A stretch of 64,000 nt of DNA from Nitrospina sp. LS_NOB (lineage in GTDB: Bacteria > Nitrospinota > Nitrospinia > Nitrospinales > VA-1): positions 161,501 through 225,500 of the forward strand of contig LFLA01000018.1 in NCBI GenBank assembly GCA_001542995.1, in the 5' to 3' direction. The notes below the pieces were generated by a model, which had not been told where the DNA came from, ran no database searches, and saw only the letters and a program-made list of their open reading frames with translations. Every line of letters starts with the position of its first letter. Within the stretch, counting starts at the first letter, position 1. A program made the position numbers and the translations under genes. Below, piece by piece: positions 8,640-18,265 of the stretch.

Positions 8640-10502
8640 TTATTGGAGAGACGTTCCTTTTGATCTTGCGTCTTTCAGTTTTTGCGCTTTCTGCTCGTCC
8701 CACCACCACCATTGCAGGAGGTTGTTGAGTATAGAGCTTTGTGAAGGATTAATTTTTGGGCGGCTGAACTTGTTCCAATAGACGGCTCGGTCATAGGAAA
8801 TATACCAATGTGGGACCATATAAAACTGATGTGTGAGAATCCGGTCGAGGGCATGGAGATGAATGATCAGGTCCTTACGGGTTTTTGCTTTGATGATCCC
8901 ATCAATCAATTCATCGAGCGCGGGGTTTTTAATGCCCATATAGTTTCTGGTTCCGGGAGTTTCTGCCGCTTCACTTCCCCACATGGAGCGTTGTTCATTT
9001 CCCGGCGACCGGCTTTGGAAATAGTTTGCCACGATCATGCCGAATTTGAAATTGCGCAGGCGTTCTTCATATTCGGCGACCTGCACGGTCTTGATATCCA
9101 GATGTACGCCGATCTTTTTTAAATTATTCTTATAGGGTTCGGCGATGCGCTGAAACCCGGGCCCGGCCAAAAGAAGTTCAAACTGCAATCGCTGCTTGCC
9201 CTTTGTGCGAATACCATCGGAACCGATTTTCCATCCGGCGGAATCCAGCAAAGTATTGGCGACCTGGGTATTTTTGGCGGCCGACTGACCTTGTCCCGGT
9301 GCGCCCACCGGTTTGGTGATTGCAGTTTTAGGAACATGGCTTTTATATTTTTTCCGCAACTCAAGGAGAAGGGACTTGACCTCACCTTGGGCAATACCCG
9401 TGGCTTTCATTTCAGGATTGTTATCAAAATAGCATTCGTTTCGGGTGTATTGTCCATAAAACAGATTTTTATTACTCCATTTGAAGTCGAAAGCCATGGC
9501 GATGGCGGCCCGGACTTTGCGGGACTGGAAGAATTCATTCCTCATATTCATGGCGAATCCTTGCATGCCAGCAACGCGGGTGTGAGGAAACTCGCCACGG
9601 ATGTAATATCCTTTTTTGACAAAATCGCCTTTGTAGTCGAGGGCCCAGTCGCGGGAACTGTTGACCAACTGCATGTCGAACTCACCGCCCTTGAACGCTT
9701 CCCGCTGGGCTACCGGGTCGAGGTATATTCTGTATGTGACCCGGTCAAAATTATAGCGCCCCCGGTTGATGGCGACATCGTCGCCCCACCAATTTAGATC
9801 ACGCTTGAACGTAATGTATTTGCCGTATTCGTATCTCTCGACTGTGTAGGGTCCACTGGCGATGGCCATGTCATCGAAATCCGCACCGAAAGATTTTCCT
9901 TTTACGTCATAAACATGTTGTGGAAAAATTGTCATCTGGCCCGTTATCAATGGGAGTTCCTGATTGTAGAGTGCGAAGTGATAACGGACGGTGTGGGTAT
10001 CGATTTTTTCAATAGACTTGATGTCCTTGAAATATTCCTTAAAGAAGGGATGGTATTCCGGATCTTTAATAAGGTTGAACGAGAAAACAAAATCATCAGC
10101 CGTCAGTGGATGCCCATCGGAAAACCGTGCCTGTTTGTAGATCGTATAGGTCATGGAGAGCCGGTCTTCGGCCAGCTCGACCTTTTCCACCAGGTTGCCG
10201 TATAGCGAAAAGGCCTCGTTGTCATCCGTGGAACTGTCCATGGCAGATTGAAAGACCAACTGCCCGATACCGGGGGCGGTCACACCTTTGAGCGAGGCTG
10301 GATTCAGTTTGGTGAATGCGCCAAAATCTGACAGCACGAGATTACCGCCCTTGGGGGCGTTGGGGTTGGCGTGTTCATAATTCTGTCCGGGTTTGTATTT
10401 CAGGTCCTGAGGGCCATATAATGAAAGCCCGTGCTGGGGCGTTGCCCAGGTTTGTTGGGCCAAAGCCAGTATGAGGATGATAGATGAAAGAAATTTTGTC
10501 AT
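8640..10502 (-). CDS. yejA: Periplasmic peptide-binding protein YejA
   Basis: 620 residues, family-5 extracellular solute-binding protein. A signal peptide precedes about residue 21 (ALAQQTWA). Family features include HGLSLYGPQDLKY near the N-terminus, YNFDRVTYRIYLD, and the C-terminal YISYDRAVYWNKF with a W-rich run (LLQWWWWDEQ). The length is close to E. coli YejA (604). It captures peptides, microcin C-like conjugates or murein peptides in other bacteria; the substrate here is not shown. It is the first gene of the operon, divergent from a peptidoglycan hydrolase gene 75 bases away. Confidence 0.93.
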   Translation of the reverse strand: MTKFLSSIILILALAQQTWATPQHGLSLYGPQDLKYKPGQNYEHANPNAPKGGNLVLSDFGAFTKLNPASLKGVTAPGIGQLVFQSAMDSSTDDNEAFSLYGNLVEKVELAEDRLSMTYTIYKQARFSDGHPLTADDFVFSFNLIKDPEYHPFFKEYFKDIKSIEKIDTHTVRYHFALYNQELPLITGQMTIFPQHVYDVKGKSFGADFDDMAIASGPYTVERYEYGKYITFKRDLNWWGDDVAINRGRYNFDRVTYRIYLDPVAQREAFKGGEFDMQLVNSSRDWALDYKGDFVKKGYYIRGEFPHTRVAGMQGFAMNMRNEFFQSRKVRAAIAMAFDFKWSNKNLFYGQYTRNECYFDNNPEMKATGIAQGEVKSLLLELRKKYKSHVPKTAITKPVGAPGQGQSAAKNTQVANTLLDSAGWKIGSDGIRTKGKQRLQFELLLAGPGFQRIAEPYKNNLKKIGVHLDIKTVQVAEYEERLRNFKFGMIVANYFQSRSPGNEQRSMWGSEAAETPGTRNYMGIKNPALDELIDGIIKAKTRKDLIIHLHALDRILTHQFYMVPHWYISYDRAVYWNKFSRPKINPSQSSILNNLLQWWWWDEQKAQKLKDARSKGTSLQ

Positions 10503-10577
10503 GTTGTAAGAATCGCAAAGTTATTTGAATTTTTCATTATATTAGCATTCCTGAGTGTCGCCATAAAAACTTTAAGA

Positions 10578-11369
10578 TTGCATTCGTCCGGGTCAGAAGT
10601 TGAAGCATTGCAAAAAATGCTGAAGGAGAGTGGTTTTAATCCAGGGCCGATTGACGGTGAGTTCGGGCCGGGAACCGAATCGGCTCTGATGGCTTTTCAA
10701 AAAAGTAAGGGCCTGCTGGATGATGGCATAGCCGGGCCACGCACTCATTCTGCCTTGATCCCTGAAAATCCGATTGAGGTGGTTTCTATTCTTCCAGCGG
10801 CCACGGTTTCCATCGTGGCGCGAATGTTTCCTCATACGCCCGTTGCGAATATAGAAACATATCTCCCCTTTGTACTGAATGGTCTCGAACAGCAAGGGTT
10901 GGTGGATCAAGGAATGGTTCTGGTGGCTTTGGCAACCATTCGAGCAGAAACGGAAGGGTTCCGTCCTATCAGCGAATTTCGTTCCCGATTTAATACCTCG
11001 CCCGATGGGCACCCTTTCGACCTGTACGATTTCCGTGAAGACCTTGGTAACCAAGGACCTCCGGATGGTGAGCGGTTTAAAGGCCGTGGTTTTATCCAGT
11101 TGACCGGGCGTGATAATTACGTGGTTCATGGTAATGTTATTGAAGAGGACTTACTGGAGCAACCGGACCTGGCCAATGAGCCCGATATTGCCTCCCGCTT
11201 GTTGGCCAGTTTTTTAGCATCTAAAGAAATAAGAATCAAAAAGGAATTGCTGGAGGGAGACCTGAAAGGAGCGCGAAGGTTGGTCAATGGTGGCAGTCAT
11301 GGACTGGAGCGTTTCACATCGGCTTTTGCAATCGGTCGGGAACTCCTTCCTGATACAATGACAGCATGA
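10578..11369 (+). CDS. Peptidoglycan hydrolase: PG_binding_1 domain plus GH19/chitinase-like lysozyme domain
   Basis: 263 residues if translation starts at TTG 10578. No ATG occurs in this frame upstream; a CTG at 10551 is the other option, giving a few more residues typical of such domains. Residues 4-55 match a peptidoglycan-binding module (VEALQKMLKESGFNPG, FGPGTESALMAFQ). Residues about 75-260 match a GH19 lysozyme fold: IRAETEGFRPISE gives the first catalytic Glu, then GRGFIQLTGRDNY. There is no signal peptide from either start, so export would need another route, or the start is wrong. It is divergent from yejABEF, which suggests but does not prove coupling of wall turnover and muropeptide uptake. 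Confidence 0.8.
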   Translation: MHSSGSEVEALQKMLKESGFNPGPIDGEFGPGTESALMAFQKSKGLLDDGIAGPRTHSALIPENPIEVVSILPAATVSIVARMFPHTPVANIETYLPFVLNGLEQQGLVDQGMVLVALATIRAETEGFRPISEFRSRFNTSPDGHPFDLYDFREDLGNQGPPDGERFKGRGFIQLTGRDNYVVHGNVIEEDLLEQPDLANEPDIASRLLASFLASKEIRIKKELLEGDLKGARRLVNGGSHGLERFTSAFAIGRELLPDTMTA

Positions 11370-11505
11370 CCACTGAGCGTGGGGCCAGTAAGCAAAACAT
11401 TTGAATGCTGGCAACGACGCACTCGGCTTGAGGAGCCTTTGCCTCATTCCCACCGGGCGTGGCCCGACGGTTTCAAGTGCTCCTGTACTCTTAAAATGGA
11501 AACAA

Positions 11506-12609
11506 ATGAAATTTGCTGCACGTTATCTGGAATTGAGCCGGTCTGAGTTGGAGTCACGAGCCCAACAGGCCTATGAAATATATCGGGAATGCCGTGTGTG
11601 CCCGCATGCTTGCGAGGTGGACCGCACCCAGGGTCAAACCGGCTATTGCGGTCAAACCGATCTTTTAAGGGTTTCTTCCAGCGTCCGGCATTTTGGCGAA
11701 GAACCGCCTCTGGTCGGGACGGGTGGAGTGGGCAACCTGTTTGTCACGGCGTGCAATATGCGTTGTGATTATTGCCAGAATTTTCAGATTTCCCAGCTCT
11801 GGAAGAATCCGACGGATGCAGTCAGTCTGGAGCAATCCTGGCTGTCTACCGCTCAACAAATGCTGCGCTTGCAGGAGGAGGGGGTGCATTTCATCGGTTG
11901 GGTTTCTCCTTCCCATGTTGTTCCGGGACTTTTGAAAAGCTTGTCGCTTGCCCGGGAGATGGGTTTGAAAATCCCGATCATTTATAACACTAATGGTTAT
12001 GATGCCCTGCCCACTTTAAAACTTCTGGATGGGGTGGTGGACATTTATCTGCCGGATTTGAAATATGCCCATTCCGCTACAGCCAAGAAGATTTCACATA
12101 TTCAGGAATACCCGGAATTTTCCCGACAGGCGGTGTTGGAAATGTATCGGCAGGTCGGACCTCTGGAAATAGGGGAGGATGGTCTGGCCCAACGGGGATT
12201 ACTGGTTCGGCATCTGCTCTTGCCCGAAGACTATGCTGGAACCTGGGAGACCCTTTGCTTCATCGCTCTCGAATTGTCGCCGAGCGTGCCCTTGAGCCTG
12301 ATGAGCCAGTACCGTCCTGTTCATAAAGCCGCACTCCTAGCCGGAGGGGCAAATTTTCATCTCCGGTCAAAATCTTCTAATTTGGATTCGAACTTTTCCG
12401 CTGAACCACTACTGAACCGGGAAATCAGCCGGGAGGAATATGAAAGGGCCATCACTATGGCCCGGGAACTGGGATTTGAAAGTTTATACCTTCAATCCAT
12501 GGAAGCGACCGTGCATAATTTGCCGGATTTTAACAATACGGAAAACCCCTTCCCTCTGGATCGCACCCATAACCAGGAAAATTCCAGGGCGGGCCAACCT
12601 TCAGGATAA
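11506..12609 (+). CDS. Radical SAM protein, COG1313/PflX-like (putative pyruvate-formate-lyase-activating-type enzyme)
   Basis: 367 residues from ATG 11506. The frame is open further upstream to a TTG at 11401, but that part has no family match. An N-terminal cysteine cluster (CRVCPHAC, 29-36, then GYC) precedes the radical SAM motif CNMRCDYC (Cys83, 87, 90) that binds [4Fe-4S] and SAM. VSPSHVVP, IIYNTNGYD and VDIYLPDLKYA are typical of COG1313. No glycyl-radical enzyme, AMMECR1 or Memo gene is adjacent, so the substrate is unknown. A GC-rich inverted motif (CACCGGGCGTGGCCCG, 11451-11466) lies just upstream. Confidence 0.85.
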   Translation: MKFAARYLELSRSELESRAQQAYEIYRECRVCPHACEVDRTQGQTGYCGQTDLLRVSSSVRHFGEEPPLVGTGGVGNLFVTACNMRCDYCQNFQISQLWKNPTDAVSLEQSWLSTAQQMLRLQEEGVHFIGWVSPSHVVPGLLKSLSLAREMGLKIPIIYNTNGYDALPTLKLLDGVVDIYLPDLKYAHSATAKKISHIQEYPEFSRQAVLEMYRQVGPLEIGEDGLAQRGLLVRHLLLPEDYAGTWETLCFIALELSPSVPLSLMSQYRPVHKAALLAGGANFHLRSKSSNLDSNFSAEPLLNREISREEYERAITMARELGFESLYLQSMEATVHNLPDFNNTENPFPLDRTHNQENSRAGQPSG

Positions 12610-12686
12610 GAGCTTCCTTGTTCTGGAACCCTTTATTTGTTAATCTTTACCTTTGACCCAGAGGACCCTGCAGGAACGCAATATAT

Positions 12687-13841
12687 ATGAAACCGAGAAA
12701 AACACGAAAAATACGTATTGGCAGAGTTGAGATTGGTGGTGATGCCCCCATTGCAGTGCAAAGCATGGCGGCGACCCAAACTCAGAATCTGGAAGCCACG
12801 GCCAGACAGATTGAGGTTCTGGAAGCGGCTCAAGCCGATATTATTCGTATTGCCGTGGACAGCGAAAAGGATGTGGAAGCTCTTCGAATCCTGCGACAAA
12901 AATTTTCCGAAAGTGTGTGGTCGGTGGACCTGCAGGAAAATTATAAGCTGGCGCCTATCGTTGCTCCTTTAGTGAACAAGATTCGTTACAATCCGGGGCA
13001 CTTGTTCCATCTGGAAAAAGAAAAGTCCATTCGTGAAAAAGTGGAGTTCATCGTTAACGCGGCGAAGAAAAACGATTGCGCTATTCGTATCGGTGTCAAC
13101 TGTGGTTCGGTGGACCCGGACTATAAGGAACGTTATAAAGACGATTCGGTAGAGGCCATGGTCCGGTCTGCAGTTGATCATTGTCAGATGCTCGATGAGA
13201 TGGGTTTTGAAAATTATTGTGTTTCACTCAAAGATTCAGAATCTCAGAAAGTCATTGAAGCTAATCGTCGGTTTTCTAAAGAACGTCCAGATGTTCCTTT
13301 ACATCTGGGAGTGACCGAAGCGGGGCTTCCCCCTGAAGGTATCATTAAGACACGGATCGCTTTTGAGCAGTTGATATCCGCCGGGATTGGCGATACGATT
13401 CGCGTTTCCCTAACCCTGCCCAATGATGAGAAAGGCCAGGAAATTGAGGTTGGCCGGGAAATCCTGAAAGATATTGAGGAAGGCCGCTTCCGCTCTGTTC
13501 CCGAAAATTTTCTTGAAGGATTGAATATCATTGCTTGCCCCAGTTGTTCGAGGGTGGAGAATGATAAGTTTATCGCCCTGGCTCAGGACGTGCGGAAGAT
13601 GACCGAGTATGCTGAAAAGTATAAGCTGACCATCGCGGTGATGGGATGTCGGGTAAACGGTCCGGGAGAAACTGATGACGCGGACCTGGGGCTCTGGTGC
13701 GGACCTACACGGGTGAACCTGAAAAAGGGAACAGAAACGCTGGGATCTTTTCCCTATGAAGAGATACTGGGTCAGTTGAAAAAGGAAATCGACCAGATGA
13801 TCCTGGAAAAATTTCCAGGCGAGCCGCCGGTGCCAGCGTGA
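12687..13841 (+). CDS. ispG: 4-hydroxy-3-methylbut-2-enyl diphosphate synthase (flavodoxin/ferredoxin-dependent)
   Basis: 384 residues, full-length bacterial GcpE/IspG. It performs the penultimate reductive step of the MEP isoprenoid pathway. The N-terminus [20 protein letters not shown] leads into the TIM-barrel. The C-terminal [4Fe-4S] ligands are in CPSCSR and [10 protein letters not shown]. The electron donor would be a ferredoxin or flavodoxin. It is followed by the trigger factor gene after a 62-base gap, and preceded by the radical SAM gene by 77 bases. All three run on the plus strand. Confidence 0.97.
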   Translation: MKPRKTRKIRIGRVEIGGDAPIAVQSMAATQTQNLEATARQIEVLEAAQADIIRIAVDSEKDVEALRILRQKFSESVWSVDLQENYKLAPIVAPLVNKIRYNPGHLFHLEKEKSIREKVEFIVNAAKKNDCAIRIGVNCGSVDPDYKERYKDDSVEAMVRSAVDHCQMLDEMGFENYCVSLKDSESQKVIEANRRFSKERPDVPLHLGVTEAGLPPEGIIKTRIAFEQLISAGIGDTIRVSLTLPNDEKGQEIEVGREILKDIEEGRFRSVPENFLEGLNIIACPSCSRVENDKFIALAQDVRKMTEYAEKYKLTIAVMGCRVNGPGETDDADLGLWCGPTRVNLKKGTETLGSFPYEEILGQLKKEIDQMILEKFPGEPPVPA

Positions 13842-13903
13842 AGCTGGAACTGAGATAACTCTTTGTTGTCAAAGAAACTTATTAGACATGAAAAGGTTTG
13901 AAA

Positions 13904-15265
13904 ATGGAATTTGATGTTGAAGAACTAGAAGGTTTGAAGCGAAAGATCAATATCACCATCCCGGAGGATGTGGTATCGAAGAGGGTGAAAGACGCTTATA
14001 AAGTGTTGAACAAGCAGGTTAAGATTCCGGGATTTCGACCAGGAAAGATTCCTCAGCAAATCCTTGAGAAACAGGTTCCCATGCAGTCTATGACGGAAAT
14101 GTTTCAGGAGTTGATGCAGGAATATTATGAAGAGGCACTTCATAAATCCGGACTCAAACCTATGGGCCAGCCGGAGATCGACCACTCTGGTATGCAGGAT
14201 ATGAAACGCGATGAGCCTTTGAAGTTTGCCGTGATTCTTGATATCAAACCGGAGTTAAAAGTTAAGGATTACAAAGGGCTTAAATTTAAAAAGAAGGAAG
14301 CGGTTGTCAAGGAAGAGGATGTTGAAGAAACCCTGACAAAGGTTCTCAGCCGCCAGGGTTCGCTGGAAGACATGCCTGCGGGTTACGCGGTTCAGGATGG
14401 AGACATCCTGACTTTGGATTTTAAAGGCACTATGAATGGGGAACCGTTGGAAAATGGCAGCGCGAAAGACCATGAAATGCGTGTAGGTGAAAAGAAAATG
14501 ATTCCCGGGTTCGAGGATCAGTTGATTGGGCATGTCCAGGATGAGGAATTTGAGGTGAAGGCCGTCCTCCCCGCTGACTGGAACCAGAAAATGCGTCGGA
14601 TCAGTTTCCCCATTCCGGGGGCCGACGAAAAGCAGGCAGATGACCGGGCCATCTTTAAAGTTAAAATTAAAAAAATAAGAAAACTGCACTTGCCGGAATT
14701 AACCGATGAAATTGCCCAGCGGGAAGGTTTTGACACCGTCCTTGAACTTCGTCGGGCCATCAAGATTGACCTGCAAAACCATAAAGAACAGCATGAAGAG
14801 CTAAGAATTAAAGAGGATATTTTTAACATGCTGGTCAAAGATGCCGAGGCGGATCCACCGGAATCGGTGATAGAGCGGGAATTGAAATTCATGATAGAAG
14901 GCATGAAATTTCAAATTGCCCAGTCAGGAATGAAGCTGGAGGACTCCGGATTTGAGCCTGAAAAAGCAATAAAGGAATGGAGAGAAAAAGCCATCTTTAA
15001 CACCACCGGTTATATGATGTTGGAGTCCGTTGCCGCTGCCGAAAATATTCATCTGACTCAACAGGACATGGAAGGCGAATATGAACTACTGGCCAAACAG
15101 ACGAAACAGAAGGTGGAAGATATCCAAAAACGCATCATGTCCAACCCGGATTCGTTGAGCCAGACCACGACCAAGTTGCTGGGGCAGAAAACCATGAACT
15201 TTATCTACTCAAACTGCGAGATTGAGTATTATAAAGAAGGCGAAGAGCCAGCAAAGGAAAGCTGA
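13904..15265 (+). CDS. tig: Trigger factor, ribosome-associated chaperone
   Basis: 453 residues from ATG 13904, chosen over TTG 13898 because AAAGG lies 7 bases upstream of the ATG. The N-terminal domain has the ribosome-docking signature GFRPGKIP (43-50). The FKBP-type prolyl isomerase domain spans about 150-245 (DGDILTLDFKGTMNGEPLEN, MIPGFEDQLIG). The rest is the SurA-like helical domain. It binds nascent chains at the ribosome exit. clpP/clpX, the usual followers, are absent; a Rieske gene comes 6 bases after the stop. Confidence 0.96.
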   Translation: MEFDVEELEGLKRKINITIPEDVVSKRVKDAYKVLNKQVKIPGFRPGKIPQQILEKQVPMQSMTEMFQELMQEYYEEALHKSGLKPMGQPEIDHSGMQDMKRDEPLKFAVILDIKPELKVKDYKGLKFKKKEAVVKEEDVEETLTKVLSRQGSLEDMPAGYAVQDGDILTLDFKGTMNGEPLENGSAKDHEMRVGEKKMIPGFEDQLIGHVQDEEFEVKAVLPADWNQKMRRISFPIPGADEKQADDRAIFKVKIKKIRKLHLPELTDEIAQREGFDTVLELRRAIKIDLQNHKEQHEELRIKEDIFNMLVKDAEADPPESVIERELKFMIEGMKFQIAQSGMKLEDSGFEPEKAIKEWREKAIFNTTGYMMLESVAAAENIHLTQQDMEGEYELLAKQTKQKVEDIQKRIMSNPDSLSQTTTKLLGQKTMNFIYSNCEIEYYKEGEEPAKES

Positions 15266-15271
15266 AACTTT

Positions 15272-15688
15272 ATGAAATACGTCAAAGTTATGACCGAGGA
15301 GGATCTTCCTATCGGTAAGTCTGCCATCATATCAGCGGGTGAGGATGAGATCGCTCTTTTTAACTATAAGGGAAAATATTATGCCATCGCCAACAAGTGT
15401 CCGCATAGAGGTGCGCCTTTAGGTGAAGGGCGTATTGAAGAAGGCATTGTGATCTGCCCGAATCATGAATGGCGTTTCAAACTGGAGAACGGGGCGAATA
15501 TGCAAAACCCGGAACTGTTTATCCCGACTTATCCGGTAAAGGTCAAAAACGCAAATATCTATATTGGACTGGAGGGGGAAAGCGGGAATATTGCCTACGG
15601 AAAAAAAGCCTCCACCTTGCCATCGAGCCTCAAGTTCACTGTCCCCACTATTCAGAAGCCGCGCAACCCCGACGAAGAATTGGATTAA
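15272..15688 (+). CDS. Rieske-type [2Fe-2S] ferredoxin
   Basis: 138 residues. Rieske ligands are Cys43 and His45 in CPHRGAPL and Cys62 and His65 in CPNHEW. There is no signal peptide or membrane segment, so it should be a soluble cytoplasmic electron carrier of the NirD/dioxygenase-ferredoxin type. The C-terminal 35 residues extend past the usual domain. It lies 6 bases after tig, so it is probably cotranscribed. The partner oxidoreductase is not evident. A second, shorter Rieske protein occurs at 57171. Confidence 0.88.
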   Translation: MKYVKVMTEEDLPIGKSAIISAGEDEIALFNYKGKYYAIANKCPHRGAPLGEGRIEEGIVICPNHEWRFKLENGANMQNPELFIPTYPVKVKNANIYIGLEGESGNIAYGKKASTLPSSLKFTVPTIQKPRNPDEELD

Positions 15689-15777
15689 ACTTCTCATAAT
15701 TCCAAACACTTTTTTGTAATTAGGACAACCCTCAAAATATATAAGCTTGGTGTTATCCGCAGGTATATGGAAATTTT

Positions 15778-16215
15778 TCAACCTGTGGGATTGTCATCTT
15801 CAATTTCGACCCACTTGGGATCGCCGTGGGCTTTAAAATTTTCTGTTCCGGCGAAGGTACCTTCATGATAGATATTGACCTTGAATTTTCCGCCACCATA
15901 TTTTTCGGTGATATAAGGAACCGGATCTTCGATTTCTATGAGTTCGGGGGTTTTATATTTCCCGATCAACTTGAACTCCATTCCCATTCCTGAAGGGAGC
16001 AAGACATAAAATTTCAGGTTGGTTCCGGCCAGGATTCTTTTAAAATCATCCTCGCAATCGTCGCGAGTATAATTAGGGCCTACCCTTTGCCGGGCCCGGC
16101 GTTTGAGGTGGTCTTCCAACAAGTTATAAAACCACCAGTTCTTCTGTTTGCGAGTGTCATGGAGAAACGGGTATTCCACAAACCCGTGTTTATTGATAAA
16201 AGGTTTTTTTGCCAT
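15778..16215 (-). CDS. Conserved-looking hypothetical protein
   Basis: 145 residues from ATG 16215, chosen because AAAAGGAG sits 7 bases upstream; the frame is open to 16272. There is no signal peptide or membrane segment. The N-terminal half is basic and aromatic (GFVEYPFLHDTRKQKNWWFY, then KRRARQR). The C-terminal half is beta-like and ends acidic. I do not recognise a family. It stands alone on the minus strand between plus-strand genes. Confidence 0.65.
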   Translation of the reverse strand: MAKKPFINKHGFVEYPFLHDTRKQKNWWFYNLLEDHLKRRARQRVGPNYTRDDCEDDFKRILAGTNLKFYVLLPSGMGMEFKLIGKYKTPELIEIEDPVPYITEKYGGGKFKVNIYHEGTFAGTENFKAHGDPKWVEIEDDNPTG

Positions 16216-16302
16216 CCAGTTACTCCTTTTGGTTACAGCAGTAATTATATTCTTTTGCCCAGTGGCTGACAAGTGGTTGAATTTTTAATTTTCAGGAAAA
16301 CC

Positions 16303-17052
16303 ATGAGCAAGTTTTACAGCAGGAACTATTGGTTGGTGGGATTTCAGTCCCGGCTCTATGACCGATTGTCTCCGGAATCCTATTTTGAATCGATGCGGCG
16401 GGTGGTTGCTGCTTTGCCGGACGGAAAATCCTTAAACCTGTTGGATGTGGGTTGTGGCTCCGGTCTGCTTTTGCGTTTTCTAAAAGCGCGTATTCGGGAG
16501 GGCATGGTTTATACCGGGTTGGATATCCTGGGAGCGGGGGTGGAACAGGCGTTGCTTCGTGCTCAAGAGTTGGGTATTGCCGACCGGGTTTCCTGTTTAC
16601 AGTCCGATTTGACATCTTCTTTCCCATTGGAGGGACAAAAATTTGATGTGGTCGTCGGGCATTTTTCACTTTATACCCTCGGGTCCCATGAAAACAGACA
16701 GAAGGCTTTGAAGAATTTAAAGGCTGTCATGAAACCGGAAGGATTGCTCATTCTCGAAAATCCTTCCGCCGATTATGATGCAGATTCCATTATTAAAGAG
16801 AGTATCAGGCTGGTCAGGGCTCGCGATGGATTCTTAGATAGTCTTATCAAGCGTTGCCTGATTTATCCTTTCACGAAGGCTATAGGATTGCGGTTCATTC
16901 AAAAGCAACTCAGATCGGGAGAGTGGAAGTCTTATACCCGCGAAGAGTTCTCTCTGGAAATGAAACGGGCGGATTTCGAGGTTCAGCATATTGAAGAGGT
17001 CTATGCCGGAAGTGCTTTCTTAGTAATCGGAAAATTAAAGTGCGCACCTTAA
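16303..17052 (+). CDS. Class I SAM-dependent methyltransferase
   Basis: 249 residues from ATG 16303 (a GTG at 16273 would add ten residues). Motif I is LLDVGCGSG (46-54). An acidic residue follows beta-2 (YTGLDILG), motif II/III-like VVGHFSLYTLGS and LLILENPS follow. It is similar to UbiE/Methyltransf_25 proteins that act on small molecules or lipids. The substrate cannot be inferred from the neighbours (an unknown gene and a sugar-type oxidoreductase). Confidence 0.82.
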   Translation: MSKFYSRNYWLVGFQSRLYDRLSPESYFESMRRVVAALPDGKSLNLLDVGCGSGLLLRFLKARIREGMVYTGLDILGAGVEQALLRAQELGIADRVSCLQSDLTSSFPLEGQKFDVVVGHFSLYTLGSHENRQKALKNLKAVMKPEGLLILENPSADYDADSIIKESIRLVRARDGFLDSLIKRCLIYPFTKAIGLRFIQKQLRSGEWKSYTREEFSLEMKRADFEVQHIEEVYAGSAFLVIGKLKCAP

Positions 17053-17078
17053 TTGGTGAGGATGCATGGAGGCATCAT

Positions 17079-18119
17079 TCAGGACAGAGGCACCCGGGTG
17101 CCGTTGTTGCGGTAACTGCGATAGACCGCTTCTGTAAAGCGCATGTATTCCACTCCGGTTGGAAACGAGGTGTGAGTGAATGGTGTTTTATTCCTGATCG
17201 CGTTGATGAATTCTTCTTCGACTTTCCAGGTCCCGCGCAGGTTTGGCGGAATAGGGACTTCTTCAGTTTGATCGTGGTGGCCAAAATATAATTTGCCGTC
17301 CGGGACCAACTCTAAAACCAGAGTTCCTCTTTCCCCGACGATTTTAACATTGGGTTTGTCCATATGAGAGCCTGTTTCGCTGATTAACAAAGTCCCGGAA
17401 ATCCCCTTGTGCAAACTCATTTGTACCGCGAGGTAGTCGGGAATTTCTATTTCAATGGATTCACCGGTTTCCGGATCAATAGCCGTACCGTTAAAAATTC
17501 GACCTTCTGCCTTGACCCATTGGGCGGCAGGCAACCAGCGGAGCAGGGTTTCATAAATTATCCCCAACGTCATGATGTTCATACCGCTGAACTTTATGTT
17601 CCTTCTCCAGTGCAAAGTTTTTTGCGGAGCTGCAAGAGGAGCGGATTGATAGTCCACATGAAAAAATAAAATTTCTCCCAGATCTCCACGCTCAATCATA
17701 TTGGCAATCAGGTTATCCGCATGAAGGGAAAAAGGAGCGGGAACAAGTTGCGCGACAAGGTTGGGATAGACCTGGGAAGCGTCCAGCATTTTCCGGGCTT
17801 CGGCGTGATTCATGGCCATGCGCGCTTCGCACAAGACATGTTTTCCGGATTCAAGCGCCAGGCAGGTGGCGGGACAATGAAGATTGGGCCAGGTTCCGAT
17901 GACGACTGCGTCCAGATCAGGAGAAGTGGCCACCTGTTCCCATGATTCTCGAACGGTCGCTATATTAAATTTTTCGGCAGGAATTTTTGCGGAACCAATA
18001 GTTCGGTTGGCGACTTCCCGGACTTCCACATCGGGCAGAGCCAGCAATTTGGGCAGGTGTATTTTTTTAGTATTTTGTCCAGCCCCAATAACTCCAATAC
18101 GGATTTTTTTAGTTTGCAA
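17079..18119 (-). CDS. Gfo/Idh/MocA-family NAD(P)-dependent oxidoreductase
   Basis: 346 residues. The N-terminal Rossmann fold starts IRIGVIGAGQNTKKIHL (GxGxxx near 11-17) and continues with VVIGTWPNLH and GKHVLCEARMAMN, where the usual EKP motif reads EAR: the catalytic-lysine position is changed. The C-terminal alpha/beta substrate domain is complete. These enzymes oxidise or reduce sugars and related compounds. The loss of the EKP lysine suggests altered chemistry or a biliverdin-reductase-like branch. No sugar pathway genes adjoin it. Confidence 0.8.
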   Translation of the reverse strand: MQTKKIRIGVIGAGQNTKKIHLPKLLALPDVEVREVANRTIGSAKIPAEKFNIATVRESWEQVATSPDLDAVVIGTWPNLHCPATCLALESGKHVLCEARMAMNHAEARKMLDASQVYPNLVAQLVPAPFSLHADNLIANMIERGDLGEILFFHVDYQSAPLAAPQKTLHWRRNIKFSGMNIMTLGIIYETLLRWLPAAQWVKAEGRIFNGTAIDPETGESIEIEIPDYLAVQMSLHKGISGTLLISETGSHMDKPNVKIVGERGTLVLELVPDGKLYFGHHDQTEEVPIPPNLRGTWKVEEEFINAIRNKTPFTHTSFPTGVEYMRFTEAVYRSYRNNGTRVPLS

Positions 18120-18265
18120 GGGCAGGGTTCCTTAAAAAGATGTCCGCTTAGGTCAATAGCCTTTAAAAACAATAGGTTTTTCTTGTATTTGGGCTTGTGC
18201 TACAGTGAATCTATTGTAGATGGTAAAATGGATGGTGGTTTGTCTCAGAATTCTGTGAATTTGCT

